Source: Carallia brachiata (lineage: Eukaryota > Streptophyta > Magnoliopsida > Malpighiales > Rhizophoraceae). From it: DNA of 64,000 bases. Positions within the stretch are counted from its first letter, which is position 1. Each line of letters starts with the position of its first letter. The DNA lies in assembly GCA_021464245.1 (NCBI GenBank), contig JADCRB010000114.1, forward strand, positions 372,001-436,000, read 5' to 3'. Of this stretch, positions 1 to 11,408 are shown one piece after another. Both the position numbers and the translations under genes were made by a program. The notes below the pieces were generated by a model. That model saw only the letters and a list, made by a program, of their open reading frames with translations. It searched no databases and was not told where the DNA came from.

Positions 1-159
1 AACATAAAACCTAAATGGAAAGAAAATACAAACAAGGGACCATTACAATTTAGAAGGCTAAACATTGATCGCTACTTCTGTCTACAAATTCTATTATAAT
101 CCTCTAGACTGTGCCCTTCCTATAATTCTATCTACCATAGGCTGTTGTAAAAAATCTTT

Positions 160-357
160 TCAAAGTGGTTCACTGATCTGAAGAAGTTCATTGCAGAGGC
201 CAGTGAAAACAGAGGAATGGGTTTCAATTGGTTTGAAATTGATGAGAGCTGAAGGAACCAGTGGTGCAGGAAAATGAGGGATAACCCATCGCTTGACTAA
301 AACAGGATTCAACAGCTCGAACTCCAAACTGGGATCTTTTAATGCCGTGCTCACAAA
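160..357 (-). CDS. Possible 3'-terminal coding exon of an unrecognised gene
   Basis: On the minus strand a pyrimidine-rich stretch ending TTTTCAG (about 358-375) is followed by 65 open codons ending in a stop at 160-162. The peptide begins FVSTALKDPSLEFELL and includes RWVIPHFPAPLVPSALINF. It has balanced composition with no low complexity, unlike the AT-rich DNA around it. This looks like the last exon of a spliced gene, entered in phase 0. I do not recognise the family. The upstream exons should lie to the right (above 420), but I found no convincing candidates before the BAP31-like gene. It may therefore be a captured gene fragment or pseudogene. Confidence 0.35.
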   Translation of the reverse strand, partial: FVSTALKDPSLEFELLNPVLVKRWVIPHFPAPLVPSALINFKPIETHSSVFTGLCNELLQISEPL

Positions 358-420
358 CTGAAAATAGAGAAAAAGTTAGGTTTAGCAGTTCAAGACTAAT
401 CTGCAAACATGGCTTTTAAA

Positions 421-2890
421 TCACATAGCTATCACAAGAGGAATGACAGTGAAAACTGGGCAGATCAGGAAAATATTTAGAACGTCAAAAACTCAAACTG
501 GGAACCCAAAAAAAAAAAAACCTTTGATTCAATTCACACAATGATGATAAACAATGAATTTGCATGCCATTCATAAATTTATCTTTTATGAAGAATAAAA
601 TAAAAACACACTAAAAAACAATAATTAAGAACTTGAACAAATGATCATCAATTTTATTGGTTAAGAATGTGATTTGAAGTACGACTCTCATCGCACTCAT
701 CTCTCTTCTTCTCTATATGGATTTAACCCTCTCTCTAAGATTTTAAGAAAGGAAAAAAAAGGAAAAAGAAAACAATAGTTGAAAGATTATTCAGATTAAT
801 GGATTTATGGAGGGGAGGAGTAATTGATGGTGCAACATGAACTTTAAGACTAAACTGAAGTCAAACTGCACTGGATCGCCAGACAGGACGCTTAAAGAAA
901 GCCAGGACAAATCCAGTCAATTTAGTCGGGCATCGAAATTTCAAGTATATAACATAACAATAATTAAAATAATTAAAAATAATGATCTCTAACTCAAGAA
1001 ATTGAAGTTCATATTTTAGTCCCTCCCTTATCTTCCTAATCTATCTTCCTAATCTTTTAACCGCCGGACTATTAGCTCTGTATTAAAAAGAAAAAAAAAA
1101 AAAAAAAAAGGAGATCCCGAGGCATTGGGACAATGGCTCAGAAGTTCCACTACAATTTTATTTATCAGGGGTGATTCATAGCACATAAAATACATTTCCT
1201 TTGTTAAGCCATTTATTTTCGGGTGTACTGTCCTTCCACCCGTGATGTGTTCTGCCAACTATAGATGTTGAACATTTTTTTTAATTATTTATATCACTTT
1301 AATCTCATTTAATAAAATTTAAAATATTTTACAAAGTATTTCTTTTTTTTTTTTAATTTTATTTGTGACGACAGAATTCCATAATATTTTTTAATTGTTT
1401 GTTAATTTTATTCTCTTTTTGGATGAATAAATTTCATTCATGATTTAAAACAACACAATTTTTTTTATTTTTAATTTTAAGTATATTTTATTTATTATGA
1501 GGTGTAAGATTATAAATTTATTATATTCACTAAAAAAATAAGTTAAATTAGAAAGAACGCCCGATTTTTTACCCTGATAGATTATCCCAAAAATAACAAC
1601 ATTACAATTTTTAATAACAAAAAATAAAATTATAAAATTTTATTACTAAAAATATGACTATTATTATTTAAAATTACATACTTATCACTTTTAAAATATT
1701 TAGTCAGACTTAAAAGAGTATGACGCTCAAACTTTTTATAATTAAAAATTCCCGATTTTAATACCATAAGGGAAAATTTTGCGTTAATTTTAGTGGAGTT
1801 GTTACCCACCAGTCTTAGAAAGGGAGATCTAGTTAATTTGTTTGGATCCCCTAGATTGGGGGGCTGGAATTATCCCACTGCATGGACACAGCGCTCCCTC
1901 ATCTGAAGTGCCGTGTCTTCTAAAATTTCTTTTAATTTATTTTTACTTTCTAATCCGTAATTGATCCGCAGGTCGGATCCCTTTGTTCTTTTTCCCCCTT
2001 TGGGTTTTTTTTTTCCTTTTTTTTCTGTCCTCTTTTTTTTTTTTTCCCTTTTTCATATTACTTCAATGTTCTTTTATTTTTATTTTTATTTTTATATTTT
2101 TGCTTTTCTATAAGAGAGACTAAAATGTTTCAAGTATTATGAAAGATCATCGTTGAAGCATTTTGAATTCTGAAATAGTTGCCAACTTAGCCATCATTTT
2201 TCACCAAAAATATTTCAAGCAAAATAAGGCCTATGTCAGAGTGTACAAACTCCCAAGTGGAAATTTTAATCTCAAAATGTGATTATAATTTTTTTTTAAT
2301 TCCCTTCAATGAAAAAATGTCTTAGCAATATTTGAGAGTACAGCGTATAAAGAAAAAATTTATATTTAAGCCCCCATTTTCTTGAATTGATTACTTTTGA
2401 TATCAAATTAATTAACATAAATTATTACTAAAAGTTAACTAACATTTGCTCATCACAATAAATTTGCATTTTCCTACTTTCTCTCAAATATGAAAGGGGA
2501 AAACTATAAATTATCATGAAAAATTAATTTTTTTTTCCTTTTCTATGTAATAGAAAGAAATGACATTAAATGAAATATGCACGTAAATATAATTTTGTGT
2601 TTTTAAGATATTTTTAAATTTCTTTTATATGGTCTCAGTTAAATTAAATTATGTACTTACCTATTTGACTAATCTTATTAAAGGAAGACCCGTATGAAAT
2701 AAAAATTACAAATCCATAACTGATTGAGAAACTCCGAAAACGTTGAGTCTCAATTTGTTAAAAGCTCAAGACATTTATAACTTCCTAAGGGATTATCCCG
2801 GACAAAATATGATTACTTTTTATCATAAATTCTTTTTGCTGTCGTTTCTCGTAAACCATAATCTTTGCCCATTCCAAAGAGGATTTCAGG
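421..2890. other. AT-rich non-coding stretch
   Basis: No supported gene. The stretch is AT-rich with homopolymer runs, including poly-A near 1090-1108 and poly-T near 2029-2046. The short open frames here are low complexity. Nothing resembling a splice-bounded exon was found on either strand. Confidence 0.5.
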
Positions 2891-2897
2891 GTAAAGT

Positions 2898-3050
2898 TAA
2901 CGATCTGCTACTTTATTTAGCATGGCGGACTGCGATGACCAATTTTGAAAAAAAAAAAAAAAAGTAACGATCTGCTACTTTATTTAGCATGGCGAAATGC
3001 AATGACCAATTTAAAATAAAAAATAAAAATAAAAAAAAAAAGAGGAAGGA
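2898..3050 (+). repeat. Two tandem copies of a short segment, each ending in poly-A
   Basis: A segment beginning TAACGATCTGCTACTTTATT recurs with a 67-bp offset (from 2898 and from 2965). Each copy runs through ATGACCAATTT and then into an A-rich tail (2947-2963 and about 3014-3041). The copies differ at only a few positions. Confidence 0.7.
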
Positions 3051-5630
3051 GAAGAAACAATTACCAATTTTCAAGAGTCTTTTTGAGTGAAACAAATTGG
3101 TTAGCGAAACTCTAGATAAAAGTCATCTAACGTTTGGTAGAATGGATGACAAGAAACCATGCAAACAGAATCATGTAAAACATTTTGTCATAGAGATGAA
3201 TGTCATTTAATACATCGTCATCTTTCAGAACGGTTCGATCCCATACATCCAATCCATCAATTTCAATTTCAGGGAAGCCATGGTTTTAAACTCGGACCCG
3301 TCCTTACCGTGGGGATTAATTAATTTTATTATCCTAGTATAATTAAGAGCAGGCAAAAACTTATTAGATATGAGAATTGATGGTATCTAATAATTATTCT
3401 CAAAACAATTCACCGTATGGTTGGCAACCTTTGACATCTGAAAATGGAGAATCACACGACATGGAAACAATGTTAAACCATAAGTCTATACACTCTTTTT
3501 CGGCACAATGGAGATCAAATGACCCCTTATATAACAAGCAGATGTACATGAATAACCGGGTAAAAGAAGTTTCAATTTCACAGAAACTCTAAGATCCAAT
3601 GTTTACATCGCACTAGAAACTGTAAAAGGATTGTCATAAAGAAAAATTTGCCTTTTTAGGGTTACTCGATGATAGATGCATAATGGAAAGTGGATTATAT
3701 ACAAAAGGAAAAGTAATGAGAGAACATGGTTCATACAGCCCACATTCCACAAGTATCATGCTCTAACTTTGGAGAGAAAAGACGATGCAAGGCAAAAAAA
3801 ATTAGCCACATGCCATGAGAAGGTTCCAGGTTCATGTTTCTCTAGTTTTTTATGTGGGGCTGGGGAAGAGGGGGGAAAACAGGGGTTGAAGGAGAAGAGC
3901 AAAAGGTTAGACCATGCCAATTGCAAGAGGCATAAATAAGTTGTACGTGGACTGCTCTCCAAACAGAGTATGTACCGAAAGTATTTCGAAAGGGTAGTCT
4001 TCTTAACTTTATGTCCATGCTCAGTTTCCTAAAGTGGTTGTGACAGCAATATTTGATGCCAACTATGATATGCCAGGGCATATATATCAGAAAAGCAACC
4101 ATGAAACTCATTCCACCTCCAAGGCTCTAAGAGCAGTTAATGCCTCTTCCACTTCTGCACGGGGCAAAACTTACAGCAACAAAACAAGGTGTGAAGGTTC
4201 TACAATAAGCCTGCGGTGTCTTAAGGCTAGCCAAGGTGCAAAGCATACATAAACAGCCGTAAAAAGGATGAGCAGGTATTAGTTGCATGTCTCCCTTGAG
4301 ATGCATGATGAAATTGCAAGTGAAAACAAAATGGAATAAATTGGTGTGACACTACTCTCAATAGTGTACTCATTTTCTCTTCGAAGGGGAACTATTGGTA
4401 CTAGTCTCTGGACTAACTACAGTACTGCCTCAATTCTTATCTTAGTCAGGTGCCAAAAAGTGAACCCACCCTACCAAAAAAGAGGAGGTTAAATTAAGAG
4501 TTGGGGATCATGTTTGCAAATTCAGTTCCCTTTCACTAATGCAGACAGCACCATTAGCATACAAATGGAGTAGAACCATAAATCTTGCTTTTAGCAGCAT
4601 TTAGCTTCGATTTATTCTTCATAACAAGGCTCTAAACTCAAGATTCAAAATGCAACGAACGAAGACAGTAGAATCCCATCATATGGGTGATGTCCATAGA
4701 CCATTAAATGCCTACATTGTGTTAATCAAATACCATTTCACAACTACACTTAATCCAGACCTTAGAGAAAAATAAGTTTCTACACAAATCAGCACTATGC
4801 TTCTCACAATAATTTCAAGTACATACTTGCGACAAACTTCTAAAAACTCACTTAACTAACAAACAAACAACCCAAGAATAGGTTGCAATCACATAATCAG
4901 CGCAGCTGCCTGACAAATGAGAACAATGCACAGAAGAACAAGCCCCGTGAAAACAGGAGCTTGAAGAAGTACAGTAACTTTCCAGATTATTTGATTCCTG
5001 AATTCTAAAATGCCTTATATCAAAGTCCGGTCAATAAGGAGCCAGACTTGCCATCACAGTTATCACGAAACTAAAACCAATACAAATGCAATTGCATAAC
5101 CGCCACTAAAATTTACGGCATCAAGGAAGGAAAACAGAGCACAGAGCACAGTGCAACCTCCTACAAAGACAATCATCAACATCTCCATCCGAAAAGGGAA
5201 GTTCCATTTCTTTCACCTCAAATGTGCACTCATGAATCTGAGGCCTAAAACTGCACATTATGCAAAATCCGTGCGAACATCATTTTGGCTATCTAAGGAA
5301 CCAATCCACCCAAAAGTTTTAAGCTTGTAGGATAGACCCAAGATACTGATCCTACATTAAACTTTAATTCCTACCCTCACGCGGAAGTTGGTTGGGCTAA
5401 AAGAGTTAACCAAAGACATGCCCACTATGAGAGACCCAAAAATAGAGCAGGAAAAAAAAAAAGTGAGAGTTTGCATATGTTATGACAACATCCAAACGGA
5501 AACATGATTTTCTTCAACAGAAAAGCGTCCTTCAAATTACTCATAAAAACCCAGTAAATTAAAAAAACAAAAAACAAAAAATTATACCATAAGATTCCGA
5601 CAGAAAAGCGTACGTGCGGAGAAGCCGGCT
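3051..5630. other. Non-coding stretch downstream of the BAP31-like gene
   Basis: From about 3650 to 5600 the base composition is less AT-extreme than the flanks, as expected of UTR or intron sequence. The part nearest 5630 probably includes the 3' UTR of the minus-strand BAP31-like gene. Open frames of 60-90 codons occur on both strands, but they overlap each other and show no family motif. No gene is called. Confidence 0.4.
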
Positions 5631-6023
5631 TCAATCTTTATTCTTGAGCCTCTCGACCCGCTGGTTCAGCTGCTCGATCCTGACCACGAGATGCGTGACG
5701 GAGTAGAGGAGCCAGTAGAAGACGAGTGCGGCGGCGATGAGGAGGGCGTTCCGCTGGCTTTTCATGATGGATTTCTGGTGGCGGAGGTGCTCCGTCGGGG
5801 AGCAGGACTCGGCCTCGCAGCTCGGCCGCGTCTCGTACTTCCAGTAGATGTCCATGAGGAGGAAGAGGCAGAACGGGACCACCGAGAGGAACGGCTTCAG
5901 GAGGTTGCGAGTCACGGCGATCAGGCCCTTCCGGAGGCCGTCCAGGCCTGGAATCGTCAGGAGCAGGACCATGATCGCCTCTGCTCCCGCGGCGTAGCCT
6001 AGCACCACCCACTCCAGCGCCAT
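5631..6023 (-). CDS. BAP31-like small ER membrane protein
   Basis: A single-exon frame of 130 residues starting MALEWVVLGYAAGAEAIMVL. Plants carry a family of short B-cell-receptor-associated-protein-31-like proteins of about this length. BAP31 proteins sit in the ER membrane and help sort or retain client membrane proteins. Three hydrophobic segments are visible, at about residues 5-25 (MVLLLTIPGL), 43-62 (FLSVVPFCLFLLMDIYW) and 94-114 (LLIAAALVFYWLLYSVTHLV). They are followed by a short charged tail with heptad-like spacing (RIEQLNQRVERLKNKD) that may form a coiled coil. The long cytosolic coiled coil of animal BAP31 is absent, as in other plant short forms. The coding sequence is clearly GC-rich, against AT-rich flanks. 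The start is the first ATG of the frame, and the DNA just upstream is AT/T-rich like a 5' UTR. Overlapping open frames on both strands are by-products of the GC-rich composition. Confidence 0.85.
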   Translation of the reverse strand: MALEWVVLGYAAGAEAIMVLLLTIPGLDGLRKGLIAVTRNLLKPFLSVVPFCLFLLMDIYWKYETRPSCEAESCSPTEHLRHQKSIMKSQRNALLIAAALVFYWLLYSVTHLVVRIEQLNQRVERLKNKD

Positions 6024-6815
6024 TTTTGCCTTATTTTTATCCTTTTTTTTTCCCTTTTACCTTGACTATTAATTCTTCCAAAATTTCTGAAACCCTAGAT
6101 CAGAATTTTTTTTTTTTTTTTTTGGGAACAGATCTGAATTTGATTAACTGATTTTGCTGTTTTATGCTTTTCTTAAGGAGTAAGTGTACATTTGTTTAAG
6201 TGAAAGAAGAGCGGCGATGACAGCGCGACGAGAGAGGGAGGGCACGTGTCAGGTTTCAGTGAGTTTGACGGTAAAGTCGTCAGGTCGGTTCGAATCGTTT
6301 TAAAATTGTGCAATTTTGGATCAATCTCGTTCCAGGTCGCGCTTCGTGTTGGGCCCTTGGTCGATTTGTTAAATTTTGTGAATTTTTTTTGACTAATTTT
6401 TTATTGTCATATATTGTGATAGGTGAAAATAATAACATTTATAGGTTGAGAAAGAACTACAAAATATAGCAAGTCTCATGAGACTGGCGCAAAAAAGTTA
6501 AGTGACCAAAAGAATGGGATTCTTAGCCAAAGCCAAGTGACTAGTGTGGTAGATACTTATTAATTATTGAGATTCGTAAACGTCAAGTCAAAAGAGCTTT
6601 ATACTCATCAACGTCTCAGTATGGATAATCGAGCTTAAGAATCAGGTAGTCTGAAGCCCTCGAGCCATAGCGAGGCCCAACTAGAGGGAGGGTAAGATCC
6701 TAGGCCCTCGACAACAGTTCTAGAACTTGCGTTTATTTTTGTAAAAACTTTTCACAAGCTCGTTAAAGAGGTTCTTCTAGGCCATCCTTCCAAATCGATA
6801 GACCTGCCCCTGATT
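6024..6815. other. Upstream region of the BAP31-like gene, then unassigned sequence
   Basis: 6024-6300 is the probable 5' UTR and promoter side of the minus-strand gene. It includes a CACGTG core at 6243-6248. About 6400-6815 contains no recognisable gene and may already be the 5' part of the LINE that follows. Confidence 0.35.
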
Positions 6816-7022
6816 ATGTTTTTCTTGAAGTCTATCAAAGAAGTGACAAAGAAATGGGTATCACAAGCTCATTCCTTCACTCTGACATTGCCTTTTGAAC
6901 AAGGACAGAGTGCACCTGAAACTCAGACGGGTGAAGGTATTCTTCTTGATATTTTGAATTTGAATGAGGAAGCTCCTCTTGATTATAATTTGAAAGTTTC
7001 TTCCTTTATTGCTAACTTCCAA

Positions 7023-8951
7023 TGAATTTTATTGTTTGGAATGTGAGGGAAGTTGGTAAAATAGGCTCATCCAGATTCTATTGTGTAGTATAAATTGGCT
7101 ATCTTGCCTGTTTTGGAAGTGAGGATTAAATCCAAACGAGCAGAGGATAAGATCAATGCACTGCCATTTGACAGCATTTGTAGGATGGACCCTATTGGCT
7201 ATTCCAGTGGCATTTGGCTACTGTGAGATAAAGCTAGAATTCATCTTGAAGTGCTCCATAAATCTCCCTATGCGAACCGTGTTGCAATTTTGGAAAACTA
7301 GGTTCCAACTTCAATTTCACACCTCTTTTTTGTGGACGACTTGTTGTTTGGAACGATCATTTCTTCTTCGTCGTCTACTATTAAAAACATGTTTGCTTTT
7401 TATTGTGTCATGCCAGGTCAAAGGGTGGGTGAGCAAAAGTCGAAGGTAATTGTATATCCAAATGTTTCTCAAGCTGTGGCAGGATCCTTGGGTCGTATTT
7501 TGGGATTCTCTGTAGTCTGAGACCTTGGGAAATACTTGGGAGTGCTGTTGTTTCGTGACTGTCGCTGCTCCTCAAATTTCAGGGAGTTGGTCCAAAGAGT
7601 TCAAGCCAAACTAAGTGATTGGGAAGCGAAGTCTCTGTTTTTGGCTGATAGAGCTACTCTTATGCAAGTTGTGACACAAACCATTCTATATTCTTATACG
7701 CAAACTATGCTTCTTCCATGTGCTGTATATGATGAAATCGATCGATATAACTGCAGGTTTTGTGGGAAAGTGTGGAAGACCAAAATAAAATTAGCCTAAT
7801 AGCGTCGAAGGAGGTCGGTAGGCCTAAAAGGAATGGTGGTTTGGGACTGCGACAGGCTAGAGATATGAATTCAGCTTTGCTAGCTAAACTTGCTTGGCAG
7901 ATTCATAGTGGGAATGAGGCCTTATGGGTACATGTTTTGAAGATTAAGTATTTTTTATATTATAACTTTCTGAGTGCTACTAAATGACATACCTATTCTC
8001 CATCGTGGGTAGCTATTCTACATGAGCGAGGCTTATTGATACACGGATTACACTGGAGTGTTGGTAATGATCAAAATATTCATTTTTGGAGGATACATGG
8101 GTGATAGAAGGGTCAATTACTGATCTTAAAAGAGTAAGGCCCCCAAGCCAAGGGAGGTTGAGCATCTAGTTATTGAGTACTTGAATGTGGATTGGGGTTG
8201 GAATTGGCCACGACTTTATGGTAAGTTACCTGTTCAGGTTCAGCAATTGCTTCGAGGTTTGTTCATTTCTCGACAATCCTAATTGTAGGATAAATTCATG
8301 TTGGGGCTAGATTCAGGGTGTTTCTCATGAGGAGGGGTGTATTCCTTATTGATTGATAATGATATTGATAGTGGTGGTACTTGGAAGTGGATATGGCAGT
8401 TTAAGGTTTTATAATATATGAAGTTTTTCATCTGCCTTGTTCGTAAGGGGAGGTTATTAACCAATGCACAACATTTCATTCGACATTTAACAGATAATGG
8501 TAATTCTAGTAGGTGTGGTTTGTAGTAGGAGACCCTTAAGCATGTCTTACATGATTGTGTTTATGCGCAGAGTATGTGGGGTCTGCTGTATTTGTCACTT
8601 GAGTTTGACTTGGTGGCTCTTTTAAGGATTGGGTGATGAGAGGCTGTCAATGGGTAGATTTATAAACATGTTGGAGTTGTCCATTTAATATTGTGTTTGC
8701 TACGGTACTGTCGTAGTTATGGAATTAGAAGAATGAGTGTATTTTTGTTGAGATTCAAGGACGATTTCACAAATTGTTTGGGAGGTGAGAAGGAGAGTAA
8801 CCAAGATATTGGAAGTTTGGTCTGCATATAATAAGATGTGTTTGCAAGTGAGAGGGGTTTCTCCCTCTCAGGGGAAACTGATTTGCTGGCAACCCCCAGT
8901 GGCAAAGTCCATTAAGATTAATGTTGATGGTGCGGCCAAGGTTAGTCCTGG
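7023..8951 (+). pseudogene. LINE ORF2 remnant: endonuclease start, RT C-terminus, zf-RVT, RNase H start
   Basis: ATG at 7023 opens MNFIVWNVREVGK, which matches the endonuclease start typical of plant L1 elements (usual form VWNVRGxG). A second endonuclease block, GIWLLWDKARI, lies near 7206-7240. The coding then jumps directly to the RT motif SHLFFVDDLLFG (about 7310-7350), so most of the endonuclease and the front of the RT are deleted. LGKYLGVLLF (near 7530) and GGLGLRQARDMNSALLAKLA (near 7840-7900) are typical RT/connection motifs. A Cys/His-rich ETLKHVLHDCVYAQSMW stretch near 8530-8580 is the zf-RVT region. WQPPVAKSIKINVDGAAK (about 8891-8945) begins the RNase H with its first Asp. Several stops and frameshifts are present. 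Confidence 0.8.
8947..8951 (+). repeat. Left target-site duplication CCTGG of the gypsy insertion
   Basis: CCTGG directly precedes the left LTR, and CCTAG (11404-11408) directly follows the right LTR. One mismatch, as expected for an old 5-bp duplication. Confidence 0.7.
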
Positions 8952-9280
8952 TGTTAGTCCCCTGAGCACTTGTCATGCAGGAGTTGGTGGCATCTTGTAC
9001 CAATTTCAAGCATGAGACTTTGCAGTGGCTGAGAACTTCTTGAGATAAGGTGGAAACTGAGAGGGTCAGTATAGGCACGGGCCTATATATGGGTCCCAGT
9101 GTGAACCAAGGCTTAGGCTAGACAAAAGATGTTGGGCTATATATTCGTGGGCTCCATTAGATGGGCCATGAGTTTGGGCTAAGAGGCCTAAAATACGAGA
9201 CTGGGTCTTGGCCAAGTCTTCACCACACAAAACACGTTCCACACATCGTAGGTGACTCTGTGCCACGCAATGTCATGAAA
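8952..9280 (+). repeat. Truncated left LTR with an inverted terminal piece
   Basis: 8952 to about 9221 aligns directly with 10547 to about 10812 of the right LTR. 9232-9277 aligns with 10815-10860 only as its reverse complement: 46 bp against 46 bp, about nine mismatches. The remaining 540 bp or so of LTR is absent, and the sequence then enters the integrase region. Confidence 0.7.
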
Positions 9281-10500
9281 TGCCACTATCCCGCAACTAC
9301 TACTAGTCAAATATGGAAGACAATGTCAAGACATATGTTAAGACATACATCACTTGTCAGCAGGACAAGACAAAGCGGCAGAAGAAAACGGGTTTGTTGC
9401 AGCCACTACCCATTCATACAAAGCCATGGGTATCGGTTTCGATGAATTTCATTGGCAGATTTCCAAAGGTTGATGGCATGAGATCTGTCATGGTGGTGGT
9501 AGGTCGGTTCTTCAAGTATGTGGTGTTCATTCTTGCCCCCTCATCATGTCAAGCAGAGACAGTCGCTGAACTTTTCTACAAGCAAGTAGGGAAGTACTTC
9601 AGATTACTATAGGATATTGCGAGCAATCGGGATCTTCGTTTCACTAGCAAGTTTTGGACGTCATTGTTCAATATGATGGATTCAGAATTAAAGTTCTCTA
9701 CTGTCAACCATCCTCAGGCTGATAGCCAGACAGACCAGATCAATGGCCTACTAGAGGAGTATCTTCGACATTACGTGACTGCAAGTCAGAGGAATTAACT
9801 TGAGTTGTTGGACTCGGCCAAGTTTTGCTACAATCTTCACAGGTCCTCTTCCACAAGTATATGTCCTTTCGAACTAGTTATAGGATAGTAACCTCTTACT
9901 CCTAATGATGTAACCCGGACTAGCTCAGGAGGCAGTTCTCTAGCAGCGCACCAGTTTGTCTGTTCTAAGCAAGAGCGGCTAGAGGAGGCCTAGGATAACT
10001 TGGACAAGACAGCCAGATGAATGAAAAAGTATGCTGACCAAGGAAGGAGGGACGTGCAGTTCTAAGTTAGGGATAAGATGTTACTGAAACTTACTCCCCA
10101 TATTTGGAATAAGATCAACAGTAAGACAGTGTATCGTGGGCTGGTTCCAAAGTATGATGGTACTTTCATAGTGGTGAAGAAAGTTGGTAATATTGCATAC
10201 ATGTTGCAGTTCCCAGAAAGGTTGAAGTTGCATCCAACTTTCTATATGAGCTTCTTGAAGCCTTTTCACGAGGAAGTGGGCAATAAACCTCCAAGGAAAT
10301 AAGCACGACGTGCACCACCTATAATCAGAGATGAGTTCCAACGTGAAGTATAGAGAATCCTGGACCACAGAACCCATGCGCAAAGTAAGAAGAACAGGTG
10401 GGTTGAGTACTTGGTAAAGTGAATGAATGCCCTAGACAGTAAGGTGAGCAGGAAAAGAGATGTAACTCCAAGGCAGTTCGAGAAATAGGTGGAAGACTAC
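9270..10500 (+). pseudogene. Ty3/gypsy integrase with C-terminal chromo-like remnant
   Basis: VKTYITCQQDKTKRQ (about 9335-9380) is the end of the HHCC zinc-binding region. VSMNFIGRFPKVDG (about 9436-9478) carries the first core position, with Asn where an Asp is usual. NHPQADSQTDQINGLLEEYL (about 9709-9768) contains the conserved region with the final Glu position; the usual NG(Q/R)xE spacing is altered. LLKLTPHIWNKINSKTVYRG and FYMSFLKPFHEEV (10080-10275) are the post-integrase domain, and a degenerate RWVEYLVK (about 10399-10422) resembles a chromodomain. Many stops and frameshifts make it a clear pseudogene. Confidence 0.85.
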
Positions 10501-10532
10501 CTATCTACCTTATCAATGAGAACGTTGGCTTC

Positions 10533-10546
10533 AATAGGGGGCGGTT
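10533..10546 (+). other. Polypurine tract of the gypsy element
   Basis: The sequence AATAGGGGGCGGTT directly precedes the right LTR, in the position where plus-strand DNA synthesis is primed. Confidence 0.6.
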
Positions 10547-11403
10547 TGTTAGTTCCTTGAGCACTTGTCATGCGGGAGTTAGTGGCACCTTGCACCAATT
10601 TCTAGCATAGGATTTTGGATTGGCTGGGCACTCTTTGAGGCAAAGTGGAAGCTGAGAGAGTCAGCGTAGGCACAGGCCTACATGTGGTCCTAGTGTGGAC
10701 CAGGACTTGGGCTAGATAAAGGATACTGAGCTATATGTTCGTGAGCTCCATCAAATGGGTCATGGGCTTGGGCCAAGAAGCCCAAAATACGAAACTGGGT
10801 CTTGACCAAGTCTGCATGGCATTGCGTGACACCAAGTCTTCTACAACGTGTGGAACGTGGGGACGTGAGGGTATGGCTTTATCCAGTTGGCTGAGCATCG
10901 AGATAATGCTCATCAAATCGTACATGACTAAGGATCATGGGTAGATAAGGCATATCGAGATCAAGTGATGGATGATCGTGAGAGATAAAGCTTATTAAGA
11001 TCAAGTCGTGAATAAGATCGTGAGAAGATGAGGATTATCAGCCACGATAGAGATCGTGAAAAGATAATATTTATTTTTAAGCCCTAGATAGTTGGGGATG
11101 TCAGCTATATATAGATCCTATGGGTTTGTTATTTATACTCACTAATAGAGGAATCACTCAGAGAGAAAGAGTGAAATACTGTTGATAATTCAGTAACTGT
11201 TCTTTTGTATTACTTTGAGTTAAGTAACAAAAGGTTGGCATAGGTTCCCGTATATGCTCTTGTGTCTCTTTTGAGTGTATGAGTTGTGTGCCTACTTACA
11301 AAGTTTTATTGTGCAATCATTGTGTGTGCGGTTGACTAAGACTAAGTTTGACTTAGTGTCATCATAAAGCGAAATTTTGGATAAGAAAATTAGTTCTGTG
11401 ACA
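10547..11403 (+). repeat. Right LTR of the gypsy element, complete (857 bp)
   Basis: It starts TGTTAGT and ends TGTGACA. It is preceded by a polypurine tract and followed by CCTAG. It contains a TATATATAG stretch (about 11105-11113) that could be the LTR promoter. Confidence 0.75.
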
Positions 11404-11408
11404 CCTAG

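Larger units (their letters stand above)
8952..11403 (+). mobile_element. Internally deleted Ty3/gypsy retrotransposon nested in the LINE
   Basis: LTR starts TGTTAGT at 8952 and 10547 and an LTR end TGTGACA at 11403 define the element, with CCTGG/CCTAG duplications outside. The internal part retains only integrase and a chromo-like tail. gag, protease, RT and RNase H are missing, and the left LTR is truncated. By eye the two LTRs agree at roughly four in five positions, so the insertion is old. It splits the RNase H of the surrounding LINE. Confidence 0.8.

Noticed and set aside
5638..6012. Overlapping 100-124-codon open frames on both strands of the BAP31-like gene
   Set aside because: They are Arg/Pro/Gly/Glu-rich by-products of the GC-rich coding frame. 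The minus-strand frame starting MALEWVV has the membrane segments and family features.
9270..10500. An intact gypsy polyprotein
   Set aside because: No gag, protease or RT, and many stops. It is only an integrase remnant.
10731..10944. Open frames on both strands of the right gypsy LTR
   Set aside because: LTR sequence. The minus-strand peptide resembles a plus-strand reading in the left LTR only because that piece is inverted.
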